Shown here: in pieces, positions 14,001 to 23,102 of the stretch
Position numbering within the stretch: the first letter of the stretch is position 1
Layout: the number at the start of each line of letters is the position of its first letter
Source of the DNA: Caenorhabditis elegans
Lineage: Eukaryota > Nematoda > Chromadorea > Rhabditida > Rhabditidae
Length of the DNA: 64,000 nt
Direction: 5' to 3'
Assembly (NCBI RefSeq): GCF_000002985.6
Contig: NC_003281.10
Span: forward strand, 2,914,001 to 2,978,000
Translations under genes and position numbers: made by a program
The notes under the pieces: generated by a model
Told to the model about the DNA's origin: nothing
Seen by the model: the letters and a program-made list of their open reading frames with translations, nothing else
Database searches by the model: none

Positions 14001-17000
14001 GAAGGTGGTCGCCCGTGATAAGGACTCCCTGGAGAATGGACAAATTGTGTATAGAATCACAAATGGTTCGGAGTACTTTGGAATCGACGAGAAGCTTGGG
14101 AACGTGTACACCAAGAGAAGCATAGATCGAGAAGTCATAAGCCATGTGGACATTTCCATTGTCGCCGAGGATAAGGGGGTCCCGCCACGATCCTCTACTG
14201 CTTCAGCGAGAATCTCCGTGCTCGACGTCAATGACAATCCTCCATCCTGTCTCTCTATAACCCCTATTGTAGTGCCAGCGGGCTCCCCACTGAGCACAGC
14301 GATTGGTACCATAGTCGCGATGGATCCAGACAAGGGGCTCAATGGATCGGTTCTCTATAGAGCGCAACTGCAGAGTAGTCTTTTTGTGGTCAAGTCTAAT
14401 GGAGATGTCTACTTGAGAAGACAGCTCAACGCGTCGGATGAGAGACATCAGAGGCTATCGGTGATTGTGTCGGATCAAGGAGTTCCACGGAAAAGTGTGG
14501 TGTGTCATGTGCCAGTGAGAATATCAAAGGGCAGTGCGGATATTCAAATTCAAGAGCCCTTCCAAAAATATATAGAAATCCCGAAGTCTTGTCCAACGGG
14601 GTGCCGACTTACAACTCTCAACGCTACTGGAGTGAGCAGCTGGTTAATCCAGAGCTCGGAAATCTCGAATCACTTTGCTATCCGGGAAGGTGTGCTGTTC
14701 ATGATCTCTCATCCTATCCATCGCCCACCATATTCCCTAGTGATAGTGTTATCAGATAAGAATGATAGGCAGAAATCCATCCAACTGCGGGTTCTTGCAT
14801 CAGGGGAAGCTGCCAACAAAGAGGAGACGATACGAATCTCGGATAGCAACTCAATTGGAACAAAGATCGGAAGGCTTGGAGAGAAGTCAGCGGATGGAAG
14901 CTTCTTCTACAGGTTTTCTAGTGAAGAAAGCTGCCCGCTAGAATTGGATCAGACTGGGGGATTGCTGTACTTGGCTGATGGACTTCGGAGAGGAGATACT
15001 CATAACTTTTCATGTTTCTTTGAAAAGTTCAATACTACCGATGGAAGTGCAGAGGAGATGAGAGTTGATTTAGAGGTTGGTTTGGAAGAGTAAGCAATTT
15101 TCATATAATTTTCTTGATTTGCAGATTTCGCGGACCAAATCCGACAAGCCTCGCTTTGACACTGGCCATCTACGAGTCAACATCAGAGAAGACACCCCCA
15201 CCGGAAGCATCATCACAACTGTCAATGCGACCGTCTCCGATGATTCCGCATCTCCGATCAGCTACAGGTTCCCATTGCTCATCGATAACTTCTCAATCGA
15301 CCAGTTCACCGGTGACATTACCCTAATCGACACCCTTCATTGGCATGTCACCCCAACCTACAACCTTATCGTGGAAGCATTCACCTCGGGTCCTGGCACG
15401 ACTCTTCTGGTTACTGTAAACGTGGATGATGTCAATGACCATACTCCGTTCATTGTGAGCCAACCTACTGTACTATTACCATCCAGCTATCGAAAAGGAG
15501 GCATGGTGCATCGAGTAGTGGCTATTGATTTGGATAAGGACCCCGAGATACGGTATAGCTTGAAATACGCCGGAAGTGAGGTGGCAAAGGAGTTCTTCAA
15601 GATTGATGAGAAATCTGGAGAGATATTTGTGGTGGAGTCGTCCAGTGCACTTTCCACTAGCTTTGGCGGCGCTGGGCTTCCGGAAACTCTGACCATCCGT
15701 GCTACCGATCTTCAGGATCTTACTAAATTCGACGAGCAGAAGGTCTTGCTCAAGGCGTCCAATGCTTCCAGGTCCACGTGGCACTTCTTCGATGAACAGC
15801 ACAAGGATGTCACAATCCTTTCAACTAGCCCACAAGGCTCTCAGATTCTGCAACTCAAATTCCAAGAGGGTGTCGATCTTCAGCTTATCCCTAGCTCCCC
15901 ACATTTTGAACTGAAGAGCTCTAAAATTGTGCAAAAATCTGCTAGCGTGGCGACTGGCACTCAAAGATTTACTATCGTCGCGCAGAAGGATGACGAGCTG
16001 GACTACAGTACTCTGAAGATACATGTGGAACCGGTGTTCACGGAACCTCCGAAGATCTCATCGACTAGCTGTGGAGTCGTCACTATTGAGGAAAACGTTG
16101 GGATCGAGGATTTTAAAAGAATCTTGGCGACTGGCATGACTGAAGAATCAAGGTTCAGATTCCAAGGTAACGCTCCAAAGTTCTCGATCAACTCTACCAC
16201 TGGCTCAATCTCGGTTCTCCCATTAGACCGTGAAGCCTCCCAGGAGCACCTACTCATCATAATCCTCACTGACGGCGGGTCCCGCAACGATTCCTGCACC
16301 GTCCGGGTTACTGTAGCTGATCAGAACGATAATAAGCCTCAGCTAGATGCATCCACTCCATCCGAGCTGGAAATCGCAGAGAGCTCTCGAGTCGGCGACG
16401 TGCTCCACCGCTTCCGCGCATCCGATATGGATATCGGACAGAATGGGAAGTTCAGTTTTGAGCTTCTAGAAGATAGCTCAGGCTCCCTGGATTTGGTTCC
16501 AGAGACAGGAGATTTGGTATTGAGAAGGTTGAGCTCGTTGCAATCCTGGAAGATCAAGCTCAGGGTGGTAGATCATGGGGTTCCAGGGCTTTATGTGGAG
16601 AAAAACCTGGAAATCTCGAATCGAAACCCGCAGACTGAGGCGAAAGCCCCCTTAGAATTTCTGAAGCAAACCTACCTGAGCACCATCGACGAAGGCTTGC
16701 CACGTGGACAATTTATAGCTAAGCTGCAACCAGAGCTCGCCGGACTCACCTACAGCATCGTGGAAGGAAACATCGACTCGGCGTTCTCAGTCGACTCCGA
16801 AGGAGTGATTCGAACCAATTTGGAGTTGGATAGGGAGATTCTGGAGCGGTACTCGTTGAAAGTTATCGGCACGGGCTCCGGGCAGCAAATCGGCACTCGG
16901 GTGGACGTGAGGGTGAACAACCTGAATGACAACGTGCCTTCTTTTCCGATGAGCAAGCCGCGGAGGGTGCCGGAGAACTTGAGAGTTGGTAGCTATGTGG

Positions 17001-20000
17001 CAACTGTCGGAGCAAAGGATGTGGATAATTTGGCGCCTTTGAGATATTTTCTGGTTTCGGATAGCTCTGGTCAAACTCCAACTCATTTCAATATCGATCA
17101 ATTCACCGGAACGATTCATCTTACAGCTCCATTGGACTTTGAGGTGCTCCCCGAGCACACTCTTACTATCAAAGCAACTGATGGATCCTTCGACACCTTC
17201 ACCAACCTTACCATCTTTGTCTCGGACATCAACGACAATGCTCCAACATTCTCGAAGCCTCTCTACCAGACCACCGTATCCCCCGCCACATTTTCCCCTG
17301 GGCAGCCATTCGCGAAAATTGAGGCTCACGATCTAGATGCTCGCGGAGCACTAACCTACTCGCTGGGTCAGGGGTCTTCGAGCATTTTCAGAGTTGCACC
17401 GGAGAGTGGGGCTCTATTCATGAAGGTGTTGCCGCCAGCAGGGGAGAGATATTTGGTCACGGTGACTGCTACGGATAACGGGGTGCCGAGTTTTTCAACG
17501 AGTGTGCCTGTCAGTGTGATTATCGGAGAGGCAGAGCCGACAGATAAGCCGGGATTCGAGAAAGCAGAGTTCAGGTGGGTTTACGGGAACTAGAAGATGA
17601 ATGGAAAAATAAATTATAGGGATCTAATTTGGAAACAATTATTTTCGGCAAATTCTATAAAATGACAGATTGTACCATGTTTTTACTAAAAAATAGTGTC
17701 AAAAATATAGAAAATTACTTTGTCAATCTAAACATAAAATTTATTTCTGTTAAAACATTTGAGAAAATGTATGAAAATGGCTTGAACATTGCCAAGTGCC
17801 GGGCAACTTTGTAGAATCGAAAGTAATTGCCGTCTGCGTTTCCAAAGGCCGAGAACGGCTGGGGTCCGCCGGGAGTAGAGTTACAACAAAAGTGACAACT
17901 AATAAAATATAGCTCTTGAGTTTTCCTACAATTTGTTAGTTGACAACTTTTTTCTAGCTCTTTTCCCTTTGGAGATACATATGCTCAAAAAAATTTAATT
18001 TTTTAAAAATTTCTAATTCCAGATTCGAAGTAATGGAAAACTCGAAGATCGGTCTCCAAATCGGCAATCTCTCAGGTGAGGAGTCTCGCGAGTTCCACTA
18101 CCGTATCCAGGACCCGGAAGCCTCAAAAATCTTCTCAATCGATAAATTCGGGCGGCTTTTCGTGGCGGGACCCATCGATCGGGAGCAGAGAGCAACGCAT
18201 GAGTTTCAAGTGGAAATCGACAATGAGATGATGACATCACAAAAAGTTCAGTGCAAATGCCACGTCATTGTGCTCGACGAGAACGATAATTTGCCAGTTT
18301 TCACGTCGGTCGCTTACTATTTAAGTTTGAAGGATTCAATGGCTCACGGGCAGAAGATTGGGCAGATTATGGCGAGTGATCAGGATTCTGGAGAGAATGG
18401 AAGGGTGTCCTACCGTATCTTAAGCGGGAATGACCTGAACATTGTCACGTTGAATCCAGACACCGGATCCATTCAACTCAACGAATGGAATGATGCTCAA
18501 CTCGACGAGTTTCCCAACGCCACGTGGCAGATCCTCGTCGAAGCTCGGGATCATGGACATCCAGCACGGGCAGCAGTTGGAAAAGTTCAGGTGTCGCTGA
18601 AAATGTCCAGTTGGAGTGGATCGGCGCCGTTCTTTGTACTGCCGGTGTATGAGGTACATGTGTTGGAGGATACTTCGGTTGGTACAGTTCTACAGAAGAT
18701 TCGAGCAAGTAATCGATTGGGAATGCGGAATGATGGGCTACTGTACTCGCTGAAGGAGCATCAAGGGGTGAGGAAATTTAAGGTTTTTAGAGTTTTCATA
18801 TATCCCCGGATAGTTATTAGCTTCGAACGCCAATATTTCGGCTGGGCTTAAAGATATCGAAAAATTGTTAACTGGCAAAATATAGCGCTTAAAATTCTCT
18901 ACATTTTGTCAGTGAACAACTTTTTGCTATCTCTTTTTCCCGCGGAGATACGCCACTCCAGAGATTTGGGACCTAGAGAGTGTGTGGCTAGAAGAGACGC
19001 AGTGCGCGTGAGCCGTCTGCGTCTCCCCTCCCCCACACTCTTTTCTCGCGTCAAACTTTAAACGCACTTATCTCGGCTGGGCTTAAAGATATCAAAAAAT
19101 TGTCAACTAGTAAAATGTAGCACTTGAAATTCTCTACATTTTGTCAGTGAACAACTTTTTGCTATCTCTTTTCCCCGCGGAGATATGCAGATGCCACTAG
19201 CGCCGTCTGCGTCTCCCCTCCCTCAACACAATATTTTTGTCTCTAACTTTATCTTTCCGTATCTTTTTGCAACGGTGCCAAGTAGTTGAATGTGGAAAAA
19301 TTGTTATTTCAATAATTCTCAACATTGTTTTTTTTACAGAAACTCGGAATCGATGTAAAAACTGGAGAGCTCACACTAAAAACCCACCTGGACTGGGAAT
19401 CCGAGCCGATCATCTCGATGTACCTCTCGGTGTCCGACGGGAATGGCCGATCGGCTGTGGTGCCGCTGAAGATTGTAGTGGAGCCCGTCGACGAGTTTGC
19501 GCCAGTATTCACCAAATCGTCGTACACTCTACAGGTATACTTTTGATCGATTCCCCTGAACGAGATTTTATCGATTTTTTTGACAGATTCCAATATCCAC
19601 ACCAGCAGGGGAATCTGTGGGGCAAATGCAAGCGATTGACGAGGACGGTGGTGTACATGGAGTCGTGAAATACTCGATTTCGGATAGACAAAGCACTGTG
19701 AAAATTGAAGAGCATACTGGAATTGTAACTAATGCCAATACATTTGATATATTTTTAACATACAAAGTTTGCAGATCCGTCTCCAAAAGCCCCTGGTATC
19801 CCGTCGTAACCTCACCATCGAGCAGATTACTGTAGTAGCCTACAGTAGCCCGACAAAGCAGTCCAAGACTACAGTATACCTGGAAATTGGTCCATTCGAT
19901 GTTCAACCATCACTTCCGAAGCTTCTACTTCACTCGAAACCTGTCCAAATCGCGGTGGCATCTTTAATTCTACTCTTGTTTCTTCTCATTGTGGTTATCT

Positions 20001-21557
20001 GCATTTGCATGTGCAAATCTAGAAGGAAAACTCAGAATGAGAAGGAGAAAAAGCATCCGGATGTGATTGTCACCGCCGAACGGAGGCCCTCATCTCAGAA
20101 GCCAACGCTTCAGAAACAGGTGAGCTTTGAATTGATTTATTGCAAGTTTGAGTAAAGTTATCAAAAATTTTTTAACTAATAAAATATAGCCCTTGAAATT
20201 ATCTAGAAACTGTTAGTTGACAACTTTTTGATATCTCTTCTCTCCGCAAAGATAGAAGCGCCAGAAGTTAGAGTAGCAAGAGTGTATAGAGGGAGGGGAG
20301 ACGCAGGGGCCCTCGCTGTCTGCGCTCTGCGTCTCTTCGTCCTACACGATATTTTTTTTTCAAATAAACCCCGACATACCTGAAGCTAGCTGTAAATTCA
20401 AGTTTTTTACAGGTCTACTCAGTGAAAACCGGAGAAATCCGAACACTCTCCGACGCCCAACATCATCACCATCATCCAACTCACTCGATGACGTCATCAG
20501 TTTCCACGTCATCAGATGCTCTTCGAATGGTTCGAGGCAGCTCGCGGAGCCAAATGGACTCGGGAATTGATCCGGACAACGTATCAATCAACTCATCGGT
20601 CACAGATTATCTGGTGTCACTCGGAGTGAATGCAAACCCGATTCCACCTAGGATAAGGTAATTTAGAGCTTGGCCAGAGCGCTGGGAAGAGAAGATATCA
20701 AAATATTGTCAACTAACAAAATGCAGTCTAATTTATGGACTATATTTTGTTAGTTGAAAACTTTTTGATCGCATTTTTCTCCGTGGAGTTATAAGCGTTT
20801 GAAAATTGGATCGGCGAGAGATTGAGTGAGGAGGGGAGACGTTTTCTTCGAGTCTCCGTAAAAATATAGAAAGCTTTAAAATTTCCATTTCAGCAAATTC
20901 TGGTATTATCCAACAGTGAGTGGTAGAAAACTAGAAGTTAAATAGAATTCATGTAGTGTTCCCCAACGATATTCTATTTTTCATAACTCCCTAAGCAACT
21001 TAATCTCCCATTTTCAGGCCCAATACGACATACGACTCGCTGATGAACGAGTACATATACGCACGCGTCGAGGATGTCCTACCACCCGGACCAATCAGTC
21101 TAACGACCCCAAATCAACATTCCCTGCTTCGACAACCACTTTCGGTATGTCAATTTTCGTAAACTTCTTCGAATTTCCAATATTTCATTAGTTGGAAGTT
21201 TTTTGCTAGCTCCCATCTCCGCTGAGATATACACGTTTAAAGCTGTGAGGGTGAGGGAGTGTGGAGGGAGGGGAGACGCAGTGTGCGCGCGCTGCCTGCG
21301 TCTCGTCTCCCCCACACTCTTTGCAGGCCAAACTTTCAACTCGTATATCTCCGCGGGGAAAAGAGATATCAAAATGGTTTCAACTAACACTATGTAGGAA
21401 ATTTTACGGGCTATGTTTTCAGACCAGCAGCAGCGTTGCCTCTCGCCGTCCGCCACCAATCATTCCATCGTTTGAGCCCTTGACAGAGATTTTCAATGAA
21501 ATTGTCGAGATGCGAAAACAGGATGGCCGAAAGGAATATATTCAAGTGGAAATCTAG
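828..21557 (+). CDS. cdh-1: Dachsous-like giant cadherin, 3' part (18 exons; 5' end outside window)
   Basis: Exons joined in consistent phase: 828-1010, 1459-1760, 2482-2885, 3449-3897, 3945-4028, 4663-4770, 11284-11352, 11781-11883, 12060-12301, 13213-15075, 15125-17574, 18023-18767, 19340-19534, 19587-19724, 19775-20119, 20413-20657, 21018-21144, 21423-21557 (8,187 nt, 2,728 residues plus stop). The ectodomain is a long run of cadherin repeats with Ca2+-binding DXNDNAPXF, LDRE and DXD motifs, for example DANDNAPVF in exon 3 and DVNDNAPEF in exon 10. A hydrophobic transmembrane helix lies in exon 15, followed by CMCKSRRK and a ~200-residue cytoplasmic tail containing MDSGIDPD, a His run and a Pro-rich segment. 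The repeat number and the lack of EGF/laminin-G modules in the part seen point to Dachsous rather than Fat. Dachsous cadherins bind Fat cadherins across cell contacts. Exons 10 and 11 are very large; the intron after exon 6 is 6.5 kb and hosts another gene. The family call is firm; the symbol rests on recognising the worm orthologue. Confidence 0.9.
1790..2470 (+). repeat. four tandem ~180-215-bp units in cadherin intron
   Basis: The block 'gagctgctaaa...tcgatgcaccatgttcaaa' recurs near 1863, 2043, 2229 and 2448. Each unit also carries a 'gttgtcaactgaaaaaatat'-like segment related to the outer arm of fold-back family A. The last unit runs to within ~15 bp of the acceptor of exon 2482-2885. 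Confidence 0.75.
2934..3245. repeat. 312-bp palindromic element, arms ~115 bp
   Basis: The left end reads ctcggcatttggc and the right end gccaaatgccgag. The arms 2934-3048 and about 3125-3245 are reverse complements with few mismatches; both contain aggcgacatcaaag at the inner end. It sits in the cadherin intron 2886-3448 and starts 48 bp after the donor. It has no coding potential, so it is probably a MITE or fold-back element. Confidence 0.85.
4040..4480 (+). repeat. cluster of 'gagcgcacttgc' motifs in cadherin intron
   Basis: The short motif ccgtagagcgcacttgca and variants recur about every 50-70 bp (near 4055, 4100, 4208, 4270, 4330, 4395, 4450). The same motif is frequent at 29.7-32.0 kb and is embedded in the terminal repeats of the Mutator-like element at 52.7-56.5 kb. 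Confidence 0.65.
4498..4640. repeat. fold-back repeat, family B (tttgatctac / gtagatcaaa)
   Basis: Family B units begin near 'gtcccattncggtttgatct', run through 'aaaaatgcggga', a central 'tgacgtcagcacgct' and 'tgcgaaatcagatga', then return as 'gcattttngtagatcaaa' plus 'atgggaca'. This copy lies in the cadherin intron 4029-4662 and ends about 25 bp before the acceptor at 4662. Other copies are near 21.6, 25.7, 26.6, 31.2, 31.8 and 51.8 kb. Confidence 0.75.
5195..5465. repeat. family A fold-back copy
   Basis: The inner stem is at about 5335-5392, with a GCGCGCGCAC loop. It lies between cadherin exon 6 and the 3' end of the nested gene. A half-copy of the outer arm precedes it at about 5080-5125. 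Confidence 0.75.
6074..10758 (-). CDS. OSCP1: OSCP1 (organic solute carrier partner 1 / NOR1) homologue, nested in cadherin intron
   Basis: Ten exons on the minus strand, in order: 10758-10669, 10326-10078, 10027-9932, 9889-9686, 9112-9038, 8656-8579, 8215-8116, 7016-6874, 6736-6610, 6255-6074; 1,344 nt, 447 residues. The N-terminus LYLNLGVEMMYVLDQRL matches the start of the OSCP1 family (LFLNLGGEMLYILDQRL type). Exon 2 has the family blocks TLDEVF and SMDKLFDLM; exon 4 has VFFQDTRVKVSMFIKD and NGRFVL; exon 7 has the LMSS block. The C-terminal ~90 residues are Lys/Ser/Thr-rich and longer than in vertebrate OSCP1 (~380 residues). A TTTGCTTCAG acceptor 4 nt before the ATG suggests SL trans-splicing. 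Vertebrate OSCP1 has been linked to organic anion transport and, less clearly, to cilia; the worm role is unknown to me. Every intron except the first and those within exons 2-5 carries a family A fold-back or AT-rich filler. Confidence 0.9.
6300..6590. repeat. family A fold-back copy
   Basis: It fills most of the last intron of the OSCP1-like gene (6256-6609). The inner stem is at about 6439-6505. The arms are nearly complete, from 'gtgaaaaaatgtagccctta' to 'gtccaactgatgaaatgtt'. Confidence 0.75.
7055..7265. repeat. family A fold-back copy
   Basis: It lies just upstream (on the minus strand) of OSCP1-like exon 7016-6874. The inner stem is at about 7140-7192. One inner pyrimidine arm is shortened. 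Confidence 0.7.
7660..7935. repeat. family A fold-back copy
   Basis: The inner stem at about 7815-7868 has a GCGCGAGCAC-type loop, resembling the copy at 5.3 kb. It lies in the OSCP1-like intron 7017-8115. Confidence 0.7.
8675..8945. repeat. family A fold-back copy
   Basis: The inner stem is at about 8790-8850. It lies in the OSCP1-like intron 8657-9037. Confidence 0.7.
9285..9615. repeat. degenerate family A copies lacking the GC stem
   Basis: Outer and middle arms ('atatctcngcg', 'gttagttgacaaatttttt') are present twice, but no GAGACGCAG/CTGCGTCTC stem is seen. It lies in the OSCP1-like intron 9113-9685. Confidence 0.6.
10375..10620. repeat. family A fold-back copy
   Basis: It lies in the first intron of the OSCP1-like gene. 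The inner stem is at about 10463-10530, with a GTGCGCGCGCC loop. Confidence 0.7.
10975..11050 (+). repeat. (TG)38 microsatellite
   Basis: This is an uninterrupted TG dinucleotide run of 76 bp. It lies ~220 bp upstream of the OSCP1-like start codon (minus strand) and ~230 bp before cadherin exon 11284-11352. Confidence 0.95.
11165..13200 (+). repeat. 'gtagatttacgg' minisatellite interrupted by three cadherin exons
   Basis: A 12-base core, gtagatttacgg, is spaced by variable 10-20-base fillers (tagtgt, agttgaat and similar) and recurs dozens of times. It occupies about 11165-11275, 11355-11775 and 12320-13195. The array is broken by exons 11284-11352, 11781-11883 and 12060-12301. The densest, most regular block is 12335-12740. 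Confidence 0.9.
17815..17990. repeat. partial family A arms in cadherin intron
   Basis: Outer and middle arms ('gtgacaactaataaaatata', 'gttagttgacaactttttt') are present without the GC stem, in the intron 17575-18022. Confidence 0.55.
18845..19235. repeat. one complete and one truncated family A copy in tandem
   Basis: The first copy, 18845-19085, has its stem at about 18978-19030. A second copy starts with the same arm sequence ('cttatctcggctgggcttaa') and keeps only part of the stem near 19200-19222. Both lie in the cadherin intron 18768-19339. Confidence 0.7.
20150..20880. repeat. two shortened family A copies flanking cadherin exon 20413-20657
   Basis: One copy, about 20150-20365, has its stem at 20290-20340. 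The other, about 20690-20880, has lost most of one inner arm and keeps only 'ggaggggagacg'. They sit in the introns on either side of the exon encoding the start of the cytoplasmic tail. Confidence 0.65.
21165..21415. repeat. family A fold-back copy in last cadherin intron
   Basis: It fills nearly the whole intron 21145-21422. The inner stem is at about 21262-21310. The distal arm ends within ~10 bp of the acceptor. Confidence 0.7.
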
Positions 21558-21768
21558 GCCACCGGTTTTCTAAGCCACCCACGTCGTGTCAGAGTGTCTC
21601 ATTGTTTTTTGATCTACGTAGATCTTCTAAAAACGCGGGAGAAGAGACCCAGACTGCTCAACTCAGTTTGCAAGGCTAAGAAAGTTCACATAATTTTGGG
21701 GAAAAAATTCCCGCATTTTTGTAGATCAAACCTTAATGGGACATCCTGGCACCACGTGGCCACCTAAT
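21557..21768. repeat. family B fold-back starting at the cadherin stop codon
   Basis: The 'ctaggccacc' at 21554 is mirrored by 'ggccacctaa' near 21760, and the arms continue inward through 'cacgtcgtgtcagagtgtct' and 'gggacatcctggcaccacgt'. The core has the family B 'tttgatctac' and 'gtagatcaaa' marks. It forms the first ~210 nt of the presumed cadherin 3' UTR. Confidence 0.7.
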
Positions 21769-21939
21769 TATAATCTCAAAAATACTTCATTCAATACGGT
21801 TTTTTATCTTCAAAAGTCCCCCCACAACTCAGGTCGACGAGCTTTTCTGTATGTTTTTCTTGCCTTTTCAGTGTATTTACTTGCATTTTTTTGTTTAGTT
21901 TTTTTATTATTATTTTCATTTTAATGGTGCTAAGTGTGA

Positions 21940-21945
21940 AATAAA
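21940..21945 (+). terminator. AATAAA poly(A) signal, cadherin
   Basis: AATAAA lies 383 nt after the cadherin stop, in AT-rich sequence. It is the first canonical hexamer on the plus strand after the stop that I noticed. Confidence 0.5.
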
Positions 21946-22309
21946 TTCGCTTAATACTGAATTTGCGATTTTTTGGGGGTTTTGTGAAATTATAAAAAAG
22001 GCAAAACATGTACTAAAACGTATGTTTGTGACCTTCTCCAGCTGTTGCCAAAAGCAGGCGTCTAGCCTATCTGCGTTTACATATTCCTATCTCTCATCCC
22101 ATATCTCATAAATGTTCTGTTGAAAATATTTTCATTCATTTGTCTTTTGAGGGTTGCTGTGTGCAGCCCGAATTATTATTTTCTCAAATTTATTGATTTT
22201 TCTGAATATTTTAAAAATTCAAAAATTGGGTAAGTGTTTAGACTTTAAAAATGTTCGGTATAGAAAAGGAGAAAGCCTAGAATAAACTTGGAAGGTTGTA
22301 CATCTTAGA

Positions 22310-22730
22310 AAAAATTAAAATTGGGAAAAAATTTGAACTTCCCGCCAGAATATTTTCTAATAAAATTTGAATATACCAGCAGAAATATATTATTTTTTGA
22401 GAATTTTTAAATTTTCGCCGAAATTTTCTCTGATAACATTTGAATTTTCAGCCAAAAATATTGTTTTCAAAAAAATTTGAATTTCCCGTTAAACTTGATA
22501 TCCAAAAATTTTTACTGAAAAGATTCAAATATCCCGCTAAAACTTTTCTGAGAAAATTCAAATTTTCTGCCAAAAATTTTTTCTGAAAAAAAATTGAATT
22601 TCCCGCGACATATTCTCAGAAAATTTGAGCTTCCCGCTAAAATGTTTCTAAGAAAATTCAAATTTTCCGCCAAACTTTTCTTCCGGAAAGGTTAGAACTT
22701 CCTGCGAAAGGCTCACATATCACATAGATT
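22310..22730 (+). repeat. tandem ~45-55-bp 'gaatttcccgc' repeats
   Basis: Diverged units read as 'tttgaatttcccgccaaaat' followed by 'ttttctgaaaa'. About eight units lie between the cadherin poly(A) signal and the orphan exon at 22776. The same unit type reappears at 52140-52300. Confidence 0.6.
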
Positions 22731-22775
22731 TTTTTTTCAAAAATGATTTTTAAAAATCCATTTTAAAATTTTCAG

Positions 22776-22988
22776 GCGGGAAACAAAGTTCCTCATGCAC
22801 GATCACGATTCCAATGATGTTGTGAAAACCTCGTGATGCCTAAGATTACCAAAAACATTGTAGAAGCTGGGAATGCTCGTATCGTTGCCGGAGCATCCCA
22901 GAGCACATCTCGGAACAGAAATGTGAATGGCCAAACATTGCAAATTTCTTATTTAATACCAATTGTATTATTTCTTCCTTACAATAAA
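22776..22988 (+). other. possible alternative terminal exon of the cadherin with poly(A) signal
   Basis: A good acceptor (AAATTTTCAG) at 22775 is followed by an open frame of 19 codons ending KTS-stop at 22834-22836, then AATAAA at 22983-22988. Joined to the phase-2 donor at 20657 it would read on as RETKFLMHDHDSN and end, replacing the last two tail exons. The frame is short and the join is my inference. It may instead be untranslated sequence or part of a different small transcript. Confidence 0.3.
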
Positions 22989-23102
22989 CTTTCTGAATTT
23001 CTGAACCGTTGCTCCTCGTTCAAATTAGCATTTTTCCCATATTTCAAAGCTCTCTTTATTCAAATCCAGAAAAAAAAATCAATACAATAAGTCATCAAAA
23101 TC

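Noticed and set aside
20894..20915. A 22-nt micro-exon between cadherin exons 20413-20657 and 21018-21144, with acceptor TTTCAG and donor GTGAGT.
   Set aside because: Including it shifts the following exon out of the conserved tail frame. Skipping it joins phase 2 to the next exon cleanly.
20894..21557. Reading the end of the cadherin in the alternative frame beginning AQYDIRLADE.
   Set aside because: It breaks continuity with the last exon, which is open and conserved-looking only in the PNTTYDSLMNEY frame.
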